Source: Siphonodentalium dalli (taxonomy: Eukaryota > Mollusca > Scaphopoda > Gadilida > Siphonodentaliidae). From it: a stretch of 64,000 nt of DNA. Position numbers and translations under genes: made by a program. The DNA is taken from assembly GCA_032622095.1 (NCBI GenBank), contig CP136061.1:59911301-59975300 (forward strand). The letters run 5' to 3'. The notes beneath the pieces were generated by a model. It was not told the origin of the DNA and did no database searches. It saw nothing but the letters and a program-made list of their open reading frames with translations. Positions within the stretch are counted from its first letter, which is position 1, and every line of letters starts with the position of its first letter. Below are positions 51,009 through 62,639 of this stretch, piece by piece.

Positions 51009-51673
51009 CTAGCCGATGAGCTCGACGTTGTCCGGGCTATTCAAAAACCAACCGACGTTGTCCGGGCTATTCAAAAACCAAATTTCAAGTCGATAGCTCC
51101 ACCGTTTCCGAGATCTGGTCTGTGCATGCGCGAAGCTGGCGTCGCACGGGCTCGGCGACCCGATAAAATTCGTATCCGGGGCAAGATACATTCACATAGC
51201 AAGTTTCAAGTCGATAGCTCCACCCGTTTCCGAGATCTGGTCTGCGCATGCGCGAAGCTGGCGTCGCACGGGTTCGGCGACCCGATAAAATTCGTATCCG
51301 GTGCAAGATACATTCACATACCAAATTTCAAGTCGATAGCTCCACCCGTTTCCGATATCTCGTCTGCGCATGCGCGAAGCTGGCGTCGCACGGGCTCGGC
51401 GACCCGATAAAATTCGTATCCGGGGCAAGACACATTCACATAGCAAATTTCAAGTCGATAGCTCCACCCGTATCCGAGATCTCGTCTGCGCATGCGCGAA
51501 GTGGGCGCCGCACTGGCTCACCATTACGACAAGGGCGACCGCTTGGTCAAACTACACACACGTACCAAGTTTCGTCCCGATCGGTCGAGAATGGTAGATT
51601 TGTATTAATGACAGACAGACAGACAGACAAACAAACAGACAGACAGACAGAGGACTTCAAAATATATATGAGA
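51009..51673 (-). mobile_element. Non-autonomous Helitron with three 122-bp units
   Basis: Same family as 6924-7496: CTAG plus hairpin at the plus-strand left, A|TCTCATATATATTTTG on the minus strand at the right, and a (GACA)n tract at 51611-51650. The 3' hairpin segment is partly duplicated at 51051-51070, as in the copy at 6924. The first hairpin has CTCG instead of CCCG, weakening its stem. Confidence 0.8.
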
Positions 51674-51794
51674 TAAACATACGATATGATGTCACAAACT
51701 GAGAACAGAATAGCGCACTATATCTTCGCGTGCATATTATTTCTGCTTGTTCACCAGGTGTAATTGGGCTTCCGGTGCAATGAAGTGACGTCAA

Positions 51795-51975
51795 TTAACC
51801 CTTTGCTGCCGATGTCATATAGCTATTTAGTGATTTGTGTGCGTTTTTGGACATCATAATCAATTTATAGGTGTCATATGATAAATATAATATGTAATTC
51901 GTGTTTCTCTCATATGATATTTATGAAACTCATCACGAATTTTCATAAATATCATATGAGAGAAACACTCATTTC
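51795..51975. repeat. piggyBac-type end and adjacent palindrome
   Basis: TTAACCCTTTGCTGCCGATG at 51795 resembles the other TTAA/CCCTTT ends, with no partner seen. At about 51908-51967, GTTTCTCTCATATGATATTT and its complement form a hairpin with ~28-bp arms. Confidence 0.55.
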
Positions 51976-53120
51976 ATATCCTCTATTTATTACATGATTC
52001 TACCCTTATTCCATCAATGAACCCATTCTATAAATTGTGATATGCATAACAGGAAATATTGTCAGGTGACCTTTGACTTCCGGTTTGTCATCTGTTTACC
52101 TTCCGTACACTACGTTTCAAAATACTATGGCATCCAATATTTTTGCAAAAACTCTAATGGATGAAGAGTTTGAACAGATATGTTATTACATATATACGCC
52201 ATTAAATACGTCAAATTGTCTTTATTTATCTGGTATTATTTCGTTACGCGGGCAAACAACGCATATTTACGTGAAACGCAATCGCAGGCCGTATAGAAGC
52301 CGATGCTAGTTTCGCGTCCCATTTGTTGATTTAAGTATGTTTTATCACGGTTTTGGATCATGTCATAAATATCATCTACACGTCTCGCAAAAGCCTCGGT
52401 CCAGACATAATTTACTGGACTCGTTTTATAAATTCAGCTATAAACTGGGGACGAGTTGTAGATCCTTTATATTTCTTATCTACCAGAAATCCATCTTATA
52501 TTAAGAAACATACATAATGCAGCCTATAGACCTAGTAGGTGTTAATATCAAAACGAAAACTCTTTGTCTCCTCTAAATATATAACAAATTCAAAATAATG
52601 TTCATAAAGTAATCAGTCTGTTTTCATCATATGATATTTCAAATAAAAAAATTAATAATAATACTACATTGAGTATTTTTATTATTTTCCAAAAATCAAA
52701 CTACTTGGGTCGATTGGGTCCGCGAATTGAAAAAACGAGCCTTAAACCAATGAAGCAAACAATCTTCTGTTATGATTCGTTCACATGAATATTACAACAT
52801 CAAGACAATTCAGACTGGGACTATGTAGCAGAACCAGTGCTCTAGACATGGCCACACATAATTGTTATCTGACTCCGCTATGTGCTGGTCCCTTTTGTTC
52901 GTCAGCCATTATGTCACTTTAATATATGTAATTCAAGTATTTATCATATCTTAGTATGTTGAATGCAAATATGTCATCACTAATACACTGCGAACGACAC
53001 ACAAAGAAACCCGGTTCATGTCTACAAGAAATCCACGAGCACACAGAACACCGGAAATGTTGATACCACAAGAAACCTGATTTTTGCTTTGTACTCCGAA
53101 ATTATTAAGAGAACTATTAT
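51976..53120. other. Intergenic, no gene recognised
   Basis: AT-rich. A frame from an ATG at 52127 has no recognisable domain and no matching splice partner. Confidence 0.35.
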
Positions 53121-53900
53121 AATCAGCCCGTCCTGCCGTCTGTCAGTGCGTCCTGATTATAATTTTGTCAGTATTAATCAGAATTCCAATGTAATTGGTA
53201 TGTAGTTGATACTTAAGAACTTATATACAGGGTAAATTCGAATATGATAACGGTCCGCTGTTTGGCGAAGATTTTCCCCCTTTTCGACCTGGAAATCGCA
53301 GTTTTTGGATTGTCCGAATGATAACTTGAGCAATATTCAACATAATTTCTTGATATTTGGACCATAGAACCAATTTTAGAAGAGACATGTCAAGTTCAAT
53401 GTTGGTTATGATCCGTTGATTTGTGATTTGTGGTATGTGGTTCGCATTTGAGAAATGCAGGTCAAGTTTGAAAATGGTCCACAGCCCGATGATTTTCACG
53501 GAGTTAGGCATCTCTTTCGACTTAGAAATAATTAATTTTTTGGTTGTCCGGATGATAACTTAAACAATCTTTAACATAATTCCTTGATATTTGGTAAATG
53601 ACTCACAGCGTAGACAACACATGTCAAGATCGCATTTGGTCACGGTCCAATGATATTTGACGAATGTGTGCGCCCTTTTTCGACTTGAAAATCAGAGCTT
53701 TTGTGTCGTCTAAAAGATAACTTGATCAATGTTCAAAAGATTTGTTTTATATTCGGTGCGTGGTTCGCCTTTAAAAACTCACAGGCCATCATAAAGTTGT
53801 ACAATTTTCACCAGAATGTTACTTCTTTGTTCTTAAAAAATTCAACCCATCAGAAGGCCACCTCATTTCGGGTGACGTTGGGTCAGTGAACATTTAAACA
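53121..53900. repeat. Degenerate ~200-240 bp repeats, related to 8500-9010
   Basis: Phrases such as GTCAAGTTC..TGGT.ATGATCC, TTGTCCGGATGATAACTT and CCTTTTTCGACTTG(A/G)AAAT recur about three times (53270, 53510, 53680). The motif AATCAGAATTCCA.TG links this region to intron 1. Confidence 0.55.
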
Positions 53901-53994
53901 TTTGATCCGGGGTCTCTGTCTTGTGTTCTTCCGTGCTTCCTGCATGGTGTTGTTTGCTCTTATTGTGACTATATGTGACTATACAATATTCCAG

Positions 53995-54098
53995 ATGAAA
54001 AGGTGAACGACATAACGAATCAGATAGCACTCTTGCAACAGCAATTGGCGGAATATATTAAACGAGCGAGAGAAATGTGGACCAACACGAATGGATAA
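53995..54098 (+). CDS. Terminal exon of an unidentified plus-strand gene
   Basis: Acceptor CAATATTCCAG, then two bases completing a split codon, then EKVNDITNQIALLQQQLAEY and IKRAREMWTNTNG with a TAA stop at 54096-54098. The heptad-like spacing (V, I, I, L, L, L, Y, I) and high Q/E/K content indicate an amphipathic helix or coiled coil. It begins in phase 1, the same phase in which the peptide A exons end, so splicing from an A-type exon would be in frame (giving N). No A-type exon was seen between 47.4 and 54 kb, so it either belongs to another gene or is an alternative far 3' end. Family not recognised. Confidence 0.45.
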
Positions 54099-55765
54099 CC
54101 TGCTTCACTGAGCAACAAGAATGGAAGAGAGTGGTCGCCTCGAAAGAACAGCTGTATTACATCAGGATATGAATGTGTAATTAAGACAAAATATAAGGAG
54201 CCACACAGACTATAAGAGGGACGTTTGGTGACCAGCTTGATATACACGGAAACGCCGAAATGGGACGTGTCGCCCCATTTGAACATCTTGATATTAAAGC
54301 TATTAGTGATGCTCAAGTTGGTTCAAGTCCAAATTATTTTATTTCATAATATAATACATGTATAACATCATCATAACAAACAGCTGGTATCCACATATAA
54401 AACATAGCATGTGTGTCTATTGATACCATAACTAATGTCATTATAAAGAAAAAACAATAATATGTAATATAGATAATCAAACTTGATAAAACAAACTAAA
54501 ATAATTATAAAAATATCCAATTCCACCAACCCAGTCCAAATCCCAGTGGTGCAGTGACGCAGCATTGATCACCAGTTGCAACCATATATTCATAGATTAC
54601 CGCTCTGATTGAGATTACCCCCATATATATATATATATATATATATTTATTTTTTTCAATATAAAAAGCCAACATGTCATACATGTTTATTAGATATTTT
54701 ACAACTGAATCCATTTAAATTTTGCTTCAGTAAATTAATAATAGATTTGATTGATATCAGCTGGCAAATTATTTCACAACAATTTTGCTTTGAGTATAAT
54801 TGAACTTTTGCCATTATTTGTCCTTTTAAATATATTATATTATTGTGACATATGATACTTTAAGAAAAACTTCACTTATAAATGCGGGAAGAGATTGATT
54901 CTGATGCTGCTGTATTATTGTCGTTAGTTGCATATTGGCAATGTCTTCCAATTTGAGTACTTTCTCTTCCTCTTATGTTAGTGGTATATCAATTTGTTGC
55001 TTGAAGATTGATGCAATTTCCTTGCATGCAGTCTATACGTGAATGTTCAGACGACCACAATGCAATCGTAAGTGTACGAATCAAACAGTGCTTGATAATA
55101 AGTTGATATTCAGTTTACACTCACGATTTTGTAGTGAGCATGCACAATCCAACTAGCGGTTACTACCCACGACGGAAAACTTCACACGACACTTACGATC
55201 GAATCGTGGTCTTCTCAACGTTCACTAACTAATATAGTGAGATGGCAATTTGGTGCTGCCATTCTCCCTATATATTTACACTAAGTAAGGTAAGGGAATA
55301 CTGCATATAACACCGCATGCACGTGTACGTGGTTCGTGTGTGTGTCTGTGTATAAAAGTGAGGTTTAGTTTGATAGCTTTTCGCCCGTCAATCATCATCA
55401 GACTACATACTGTTCGTCAGTCTGCGGTGGACTACGGTCCAATGGTATCGAAACTATAGACTGTTGATAAACTTTTACGCCGAGTGTAAATGTTACGCAT
55501 GCGTATAGTTGAAAAATACGCTGTGGCATGTTTCCCGGACTTCGTTTGGAAATATATCGTACATGTAGCTGTCTGATTACTGGATACAATTTCTCCTCAC
55601 CCAGAAATAGCGCCTTCTGATTGGCCGATAGCTGTGTTCTATATTATGTAGGGTTGTGTTAAATTAGCATACCACTATGTTTGTATATACATGTAGTATC
55701 GAGCACACTAACATACCAGACTAGCATGTCAGAAACCACGAACAGAGGCAACAATCTCGAAACTA
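54099..55765. other. Intergenic, microsatellite only
   Basis: Contains (AT)n at about 54623-54646 followed by a T tract. At 55025-55215 there is weak similarity to the AATCGTAAGTG repeat at 40022. No gene. Confidence 0.4.
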
Positions 55766-56290
55766 GATCACTCTTAGAACAAATGTGTATGAATTCTACA
55801 CAATATGTGTTACATTTCATCTAAAACAAAATTGTGTAGAAATGATACATGACATAATTATATCTGTTGACGGAATTTCCTCAACGTTGAATATGAGTGA
55901 ATATGTGAGTATATCACAGCCAATGCACCAGATGTGTTCTATTGGAGACACAAAACTCGTAAAGGCTACCACAGAACAAAAAATGGCAGCAGCTTTAAAA
56001 TGTGTTATACACTGTGTTTGTGGCAAAGCTGAACAGCACATAATTGTGTAGCAGAACATGTTAAAGCTGCTACCAGATTCTTAATGTGGTAGCTTTTACG
56101 AGGTTTGTGTTTCAATGATAATATATATCGTCTACTAACTATAATATGCTCACATATTCACTCATATACGATGTTGAGAAAATTCCACCCACACATATAT
56201 GGCACGTGTTATTTCTACACAATTTTGTTGAAGATAAAATGGAACACATATTGTGTAGATTTTATACACATTTGTTCTAAGAATGTACAC
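55766..56290. repeat. Foldback element, arms ~240 bp
   Basis: Left (about 55770-56020) and right (about 56055-56287) halves are imperfect complements: AGAACAAATGTGTATGAATT against its mirror at the end, TTCTACACAATATGTGTTAC, and CTCGTAAAGGCTACCACA against TGTGGTAGCTTTTACGAG. Open frames arise from the symmetry. MITE-like. Confidence 0.8.
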
Positions 56291-56522
56291 ACATTGTATA
56301 TGTGTCCACCAATTTACTAAGGCGTGTCCAAGTGAAATTAAAACATTGCTGTGAACGTTTTTTCACTGGAACGGTGTCAACTTGCGATAATCAACATTCG
56401 GTTGAATTCATCTTGTAATATAGTTTCGGGTTTTCATGTATTCAAATCAAAACCTAAATACTGCGCGTTCCGGTTGATTGAACTTAATTTCAACACATTC
56501 TTGCGACGATTACGTCGTTCAA

Positions 56523-57033
56523 ATAAGGATTAACTGTCATGTCGTCTGTTTTTATGGAGATGTAACGGTGAGGTAAGTGGACATAACTTGTGTAAAACCC
56601 GAAGGGTTTTACATACAAGTTATGACCACTTACCTCACCGTTACATCTCCATAAAAATAGTCCACATGACAGTTAATCCTTATATTTATATACATTTAGC
56701 GAAAAAGCCACTTTTGTAAATTTATTTAAATCGAAAAGTGTATCGTGACAAGATCAGCCCAAAATACCCAATAGCACCCTTGGCAAAAGTTAATAGGAAC
56801 AATTTCTCTTCATATTGAAACCCGATGATGTATTAAGTCAGTCCTGCGCGAGTCCAAATGCGCCCAAAACATTACGAGTTCGTCTTTCCAAACCTAATGA
56901 CGTACCGATTGTGTTATTAGCTTGGTGTTATGAGGCGTTGCGCATTCACCGAGAAATAACTGCAACTAGCCACGTGGTCGCCGACCAATCAGAATGCTGG
57001 ATTTAGTGATGACAACACTTAGTGTGTAAATAT
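56523..57033 (-). mobile_element. ~510-bp repeat ending in a long hairpin (copy 3 of 3)
   Basis: Reverse orientation relative to 14441 and 36343. The foldback is on the left (56523-56685), and the TTAGTGATGACAACACTTAG end is on the right. Confidence 0.8.
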
Positions 57034-57174
57034 AACTGATTATCGGTAAATTGATTTTGAGTTTATTTCAGTCAACGCCTTATGAAGGGGATTTGAACAT
57101 TCCAGCAGTTGGTGCATGTTGGTAGGATGCAGTTAAGTAATATGCATGCTACAAGTTTGAATTATGCGGTGAAA

Positions 57175-57330
57175 TGTAATAAATAGAGCATGTCTTGTCG
57201 TTGACTATACGTGGGTATAGTGCCCAATGTGTGGGTAAAGTTCCCTCCGCGTCGCGAACTATACCCACCCCACTGGGCATTATATCCACATAGTCAACTC
57301 CATGCCATGCTCTATTTATTAAAATATTGT
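57175..57330. repeat. Foldback, arms ~70 bp
   Basis: AATAAATAGAGCATG...GTTGACTA and GTGGGTATAGTGCCCA are mirrored on the right side ending CATGCTCTATTTATT. Confidence 0.8.
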
Positions 57331-58040
57331 CCAACCTTGTGCGCACACAGTAGTATGTTGTGATTGACGGGTGAAGGTATAAGTTTTTCTACCTAACCCT
57401 CCCCAGTATTAGTTGGCAAACGTCTTTAGATTGCCACTTTTTCGTAATATGATGAATTTTAATTAGCTCAGTCAAACTATAGTTAATTGTATAACCTTGG
57501 AGCAAATGTTGATACAATTTCCATAGACAATATGCACATTGGACCAATTAATGGCACCCACATAAACCAGGGTGATGTCTACAAGAAACCCGCGATCACA
57601 CAAGAAACCCGAACACGTTTGTTAACAAGAAACCCGATTTATATTAAAATGTTTTATATATTGTGTTCTTCTGGTAGACATATATAATCCGAGCTTCTTG
57701 GAGACTGTGTCCGGGTTTCGTCTGGTTCCGTTCGCCCGGTGTGAATTTGTCCGCGGTTTTTTGTGTTCTTTTTTGGTTTCTTTTAGAAATATGATGACGT
57801 CGTGTGAATGTTCCGGTGCAGGGAGCTTAACTTATCAATGGCTGGTGATTATAATTGCGAATTCGATCCAATTTAAAGTAATAAAACAAATCATATATCG
57901 ACGCAAGTTTTGTATAAATGAACTATACTTTATTTCGGACATCATATGTCCATTAAATAACAATTAAATTATTGACATTTATATTATGTAATGATGATGA
58001 GAAACAATTTACATAGGTTATTATAGTTATATAGAGAATA
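57331..58040. other. Intergenic, no gene recognised
   Basis: No supported exon. AAGAAACCCG phrases are repeated near 57590-57635. Confidence 0.35.
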
Positions 58041-58041
58041 C

Positions 58042-58195
58042 ATACGGGTTTTGGTTGAATACCCGGATTATCTCTTGAGTGGGTACAAGGAAATACAAAA
58101 TTTCCACGAGCGGCTGCAAGCCGCGAGTGGAAATTATGTATTTCCTTGTACCCACGAATGAGATAATCCGGGTATTCAACCAAAACCCGTAGGTG
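58042..58195. repeat. Foldback, arms ~70 bp
   Basis: CGGGTTTTGGTTGAATACCC to GAAATACAAAATTTCCACGA is followed by loop GCGGCTGCAAGCCGC and the complement, ending GGTATTCAACCAAAACCCG. Confidence 0.9.
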
Positions 58196-59194
58196 TTCTT
58201 TTTATTATATGCGCTATAAACCGCACCAAAACTGCTAGTTTTGTCCTACAGTTCACTTCAAATTGTTAGAAAGCTTCGACATTTGCATTTTGTTTACATT
58301 CCATCAATTTATTTGCTCACCACTGAATGACAAATATCGAGCATAGCCGCCATAAGAAATAGTCCCCATTGTTTTATTCTGAAATGATGCGAGAAAATTA
58401 ATGTATACATAATTTAGTGATAAGAATATATTAAAACAAATTAGTTAACATTTTAACAATTAAATAACAGTTTATGAACCGTGAAAATCAATAATTAAAA
58501 CTATAGTCCGGCTGTTATTGATACGCTTTGAAACTTAATGTGATTCGCCGCTATAAACCGGAAGTAATCTCCGAAAAAGTAATAGTATTGTGTTATCCAT
58601 CGAGTCGGTCAGTGTTATCCATCGAGTCGGTCCAGGCGATGGATATAACGCTCTACGCCACGGCAATTTCCCACTATTTAATGGGGAAGCATATAATAAA
58701 TAGGTATATTTAACTTAAATGGTTCCAGTGTGTGAATAACTTGAATGTCAAGTCAAAGTAAAAATATAAATATTAGACGACAAAGTGCAATTATAGCTGC
58801 AATCCACTCCTATGTGGAAACTATATATACACATGTTAACCGTTCAACATCAACATCAATTTCATACGATCAAACAAGCACCCGCTCGTATTTTGGGAAT
58901 AATAACGTTTAGTATCAACAGAAACAATAGGGCGTGGCTGGCGAGTCTCCGTTTGGGTGTCAACAATCAAATTGCCAACCGCACCCCTCCCGCTCCCTTA
59001 AAGCAGACCGAAGTTTTCAAGTACGACAATGTCATTTGCACATGAGGTCTTCGAAGTGGGTAGATGTTGGAAATAATATGTCTGTAAATTCATCATCACC
59101 ATGAAGAAAACGGGAAAATAAATTGACTTTGTTCATATTTTCACTATAAATAATTCTCCAATAACAACATTTCATATGTTATAACAAGTGTTAT
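58196..59194. other. Intergenic, no gene recognised
   Basis: AT-rich. A short direct repeat CAGTGTTATCCATCGAGTCG lies at 58611-58630 with a partial copy before it. Confidence 0.35.
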
Positions 59195-59209
59195 GTAAAC
59201 ATTACTGTC

Positions 59210-59473
59210 TCATCGGCACTAATTTACGGTCTGTAGAGTGCCAGGGCCGATCAAATCTGGCACTGAAAGAGTTAAAAAATTAAAAAACAATTATTAAAAT
59301 TGTAAAAAAAAATTGTAAAAAAATTATAACAAATGATGAAAATTTGTTAGGCCAATGCATTCTCTTATATATACGAGGCGACCTATGGTCGACTCGCATA
59401 TATAAGAGAATGCATTGGCACAGGGTATATGGGTTGATACCAAAATCGGACTTGGCACTAGTGAAAGGGTTAA
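59210..59473. mobile_element. Rearranged MITE, family 2, with one hairpin module
   Basis: The right end is AGTGAAAGGGTTAA at 59460-59473, preceded by CCAAAATCGGACTTGGCAC and CACAGGGTATATGGG, then the ~67-bp palindrome (59352-59419). The left part carries CTGGCACTGAAAGAGTTAA at 59257-59275, facing the same way as the right end, and a scrambled terminal segment. The ends relate it to 62640-63117. Confidence 0.65.
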
Positions 59474-59689
59474 GAGACACTTGAGAATCACAAAGCCCTT
59501 AACTATGACATAAGAGCATAATTAAGTGCACAATAACCACGCCACGCAGTCCCGTAATCCCCTAACTGCGATTTGCAAGCACGATTGTCTCACAAACAGA
59601 CTCGCGCGCGGTCGACAATTCTGCAAAAAGTTTTCTGGACCGTCCAAAAAAACTACAACAAATAGCTATTCGTAATAATTATCTGTTGT

Positions 59690-60600
59690 CGTTTAAAATG
59701 CGAAAGGTCTCTAATAATGGTTGAAATGACCAACTGATGTTGGTCATCAGGCATTGATTTTCCAACTGTTGAACATTTGTGGCAAAAGTTGGAGGGTGAG
59801 ATGCCCCCAACATCTACCTGCTGCCACATCCCTAGGTATATACAATTGGATAAAATATAACGGAATTGAATATATAAAAAGAAAACCGACACTTATCATT
59901 ATTACCACTTTATAGGGCGTTCTCTAGGACATTGATAACGGTTTTCGGGGCGTTCCAAATAGCGTATTGTTGCCAAAAACACCGGGCCGCCGGCCGATAA
60001 TGAAAAGCTCTGTTCATTACTGGGTCAAATGTCTAAATATGTGGTAGTAATAGTAATAATATGATCGTATCGGGCATTATGGTTTATTAACGGCCCTCTG
60101 GAATGATTAACAGCCCTCGGGCCTATTAGCGGCACTCGACTTCGTCTCGGGCCGCTAATATGCCCTTGGGCTGTTAATCATTCCTGCCGGGCCGTTAGTA
60201 AACCATAATGCCCTCAAAAATCATGTTTTTGTTATATTAACACACCGAACATATATATAGAGGCACAAAGGGACATTTTTCCAGTAGGAGAATCATCAAA
60301 AAACTTTTGATCTATTAAAACACAAAATATTTTACACTATATAAATAATAATTTAATAATGGTTGACATGACAAATTAATGTTGGGTCAGACATTGAATT
60401 TTCAATTGTTGAACATGCTTGGCCAAATTTGGAGGGTGAAATATCCCTAAACTCTATATTAGCAACGTTCCTGAGTATATACAATTGGATAAAATATTGC
60501 GATATATAAAAATAAAACCGACAATTATCATTAACACACCGAACATATATAGAGGCACAAATGGAAATTTTCCAGTACGAGAATCATCATCATCCGGGTT
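59690..60600. repeat. Direct duplication flanking a foldback
   Basis: Blocks at 59695-59895 and 60352-60535 are diverged copies (TAATAATGGTTGA, TTGTTGAACAT, TTGGAGGGTGA, TATATACAATTGGATAAAAT). AACACACCGAACATATATA plus GAGGCACAAA lies at 60239 and again at 60535. Between them lies the foldback at 60070-60217. Confidence 0.7.
60070..60217. repeat. Foldback, arms ~65 bp
   Basis: GGGCATTATGGTTTATTAAC and GGCCCTCTGGAATGATTAAC are mirrored by GGGCTGTTAATCATTCC and CGTTAGTAAACCATAATGCC, with a loop around CTCGACTTCGTCTCGGGC. Confidence 0.85.
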
Positions 60601-60860
60601 TGGGGAGAAAACTGCCTCACAGCCTGTCCTCTCTGACGAATAGTCACCACCATGATATTATACACGGGCAGTGTTTCGTCTGTTCGTTTAAATACTTGGA
60701 AGGCTATATCATGTTTGCTTTGTACTTGCTACACAACACATTATTCCTCAGAATGTTTCTCTGTTTGTCATATGGTCATAGTATCTGAACAACCTTGGAA
60801 TATTATGACGAATGAAAATTTGTGTAAGTAAATTTGAGGATCCATTTGGCTAGCACGTGG

Positions 60861-61105
60861 TTAAGACGCGGGATATGAAGAAGCTTTTTCGTAACTTGGT
60901 GGATTCATATCCATTGGTTGTGACGGCGGTGCACTCGGCGTATAACTCGCAGTCGGTGGGGGAGGGTATACGGCGCCTCCATTGTTGTAATACATCCCCG
61001 TCCCTCCTGTAGAATATGCCCCCTGGGCTGGAAACGCCGAACCGCCCGTAGAATATGCTCCCGGTGGTGGAGGCGGTTGTACGACCGTATTGGTTACATG
61101 TACAC
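60861..61105 (-). CDS. Terminal exon: Pro/Tyr-rich tail with PPSY motif
   Basis: On the minus strand the acceptor ATTTACATTACAG is followed by two bases of a split codon and 80 codons to a TAA stop (60861-60863). It reads VHVTNTVVQPPPPPGAYSTG, then GSAFPAQGAYSTGGTGMYYN, a proline/serine stretch, and ends MNPPSYEKASSYPAS. The repeated GAYSTGG unit and the C-terminal PPSY are visible. PPxY motifs bind WW domains of NEDD4-type ubiquitin ligases, and such tails are common at the cytoplasmic end of small single-pass membrane proteins (for example Shisa- or WBP1-like families). Which family this is cannot be told from one exon. Its upstream exons should lie to the right, and I could not identify any before the window end. 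Confidence 0.65.
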
Positions 61106-61220
61106 CTGTAATGTAAATAAATGGAAATAAATAATAAATAATAAAAGTAAATAATGACGAAAGTTGACTGTAAGGAAACCTTGGTCTAGTTATTACTAGA
61201 CTGGTGCACGCCGTGTGTTA
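61106..61220 (-). other. Intron of the PPSY-tail gene
   Basis: AT-rich intron directly upstream (in transcript sense) of the terminal exon. Contains AAATAAA-rich phrases and no exon. Confidence 0.4.
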
Positions 61221-61655
61221 TATATGTGACCCGCCATATCAAATCTAGTCGTAAGTCGGGATTTTTTTTACCCTGTGCCAAGGTCGCCTCGCATATATAA
61301 GAGAATGCAGGCCTAACAATTTTTTACAATTTTAAAACTTTTTTCTTGTATTCTTTAACAATTTTTAAATTTTAACAATACAGAGCCCCAGACAAACATG
61401 AGCAGACGACACTCTTCTATATGCTTCTATATATGTGTGGAGCTCCCTGCAGGGTAATGGAGGTTTTTTACTTTATGTCCTAAAAAATGTAAGAAACATT
61501 TATTTGAAAAAAATGACAAAAAATTGTTAGGCCAATGCATTCTCTGATATGTGCGAGGCGACCTATGGTCGACTCGCATATATAAGAGAATGCATTGGCA
61601 CATGGTAAAACAAATCCCGACTTACGACTGGATTTGATATGGCGGGTCACATATA
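61221..61655. mobile_element. MITE with TGTGACCCGCC ends and the double-hairpin cassette (family 3)
   Basis: Terminal inverted repeats TATATGTGACCCGCCATATC... extend about 45 bp (to GTCGGGATTT) and match on the right side ending GGTCACATATA. The inside has a partly deleted first hairpin (GTCGCCTCGCATATATAAGA), an AT-rich spacer and a nearly intact second hairpin (about 61531-61599). The TA next to the ends is compatible with a Tc1/mariner-type target, but this is only a suggestion. Confidence 0.75.
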
Positions 61656-62350
61656 TGGTCCGTAATGTCTACATGCATGCAACACGGTCTTACTTCAGGG
61701 TGTGATTAAGATACCGTATGTTCAACGAAACACGCAGACATTATACTTTTTCACAAACATTTGATTTGAATCTCCTATATTGAAAAATGCATGATCTTCA
61801 AGAATTGTGTATAATAATATAGCCTTTTCACGAATTAAGCTATATAGTTTTGGGGATTTTGTGACCCCCCCCCCCCGTTTTATGATTTCGCCATGCATAA
61901 CGACCAGTCATATAGCACACGACGTCATGCCGGCATTTATTATCAGTGGGAATGTTAAAAATGCAACTATACAGTACGAAATACCTATATATATAACGCT
62001 TAGCTCTTCAACTGTTAATTTGGGTTATCTAACCATGACACATTTAACGTCTAGCTGATATGAGTTTTAGGTGTGACCAATACAAAGCAAATGGGGTGGA
62101 AAACAATCTGGCCAAGGGCGCTGTTTTAAAGGGACGTAAGTCATTCGTATAGTGGGTAGATGTGATACATCATAACATTCTTAATTTATCATCACCAAGA
62201 AAATCATTGAGAAGTACATCGACTTTGTTCTCATATATTGACCAGAAATAATTCTCCAAAAATAACTTTTCTCAATTTGACTCCATTGCTATGTACACAT
62301 TATTGCCATGGCGATTTGTCAACAATCATCGCTGATGACGGTGTTAATTT

Positions 62351-62429
62351 TCAAATATATATAAGTCTAAATCATTTCAAATATATATAAGTCTAAATCA
62401 GTTCAAATATATATAAGTCTAAATCGGTT
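62351..62429. repeat. 26-bp minisatellite, three units
   Basis: Unit TTCAAATATATATAAGTCTA plus AATCAG-like, three times. Confidence 0.9.
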
Positions 62430-62639
62430 GAATCTGTTTTTCAGAATAGTTTTCAGTGATTTTACATTGGATATTATGTATTCGACAACTTCCAATAGGT
62501 TTCTGGGAAGATCGTAATTAAATTAACATTGCGTGTACATTCCGTGCAAGTGCAAGATTACACGCCGTCCATGAATATGACAAATTGCAGAAGAGGATAT
62601 TACTTATTGGTTTACATTTCACGGACCGATTTTGACGAT

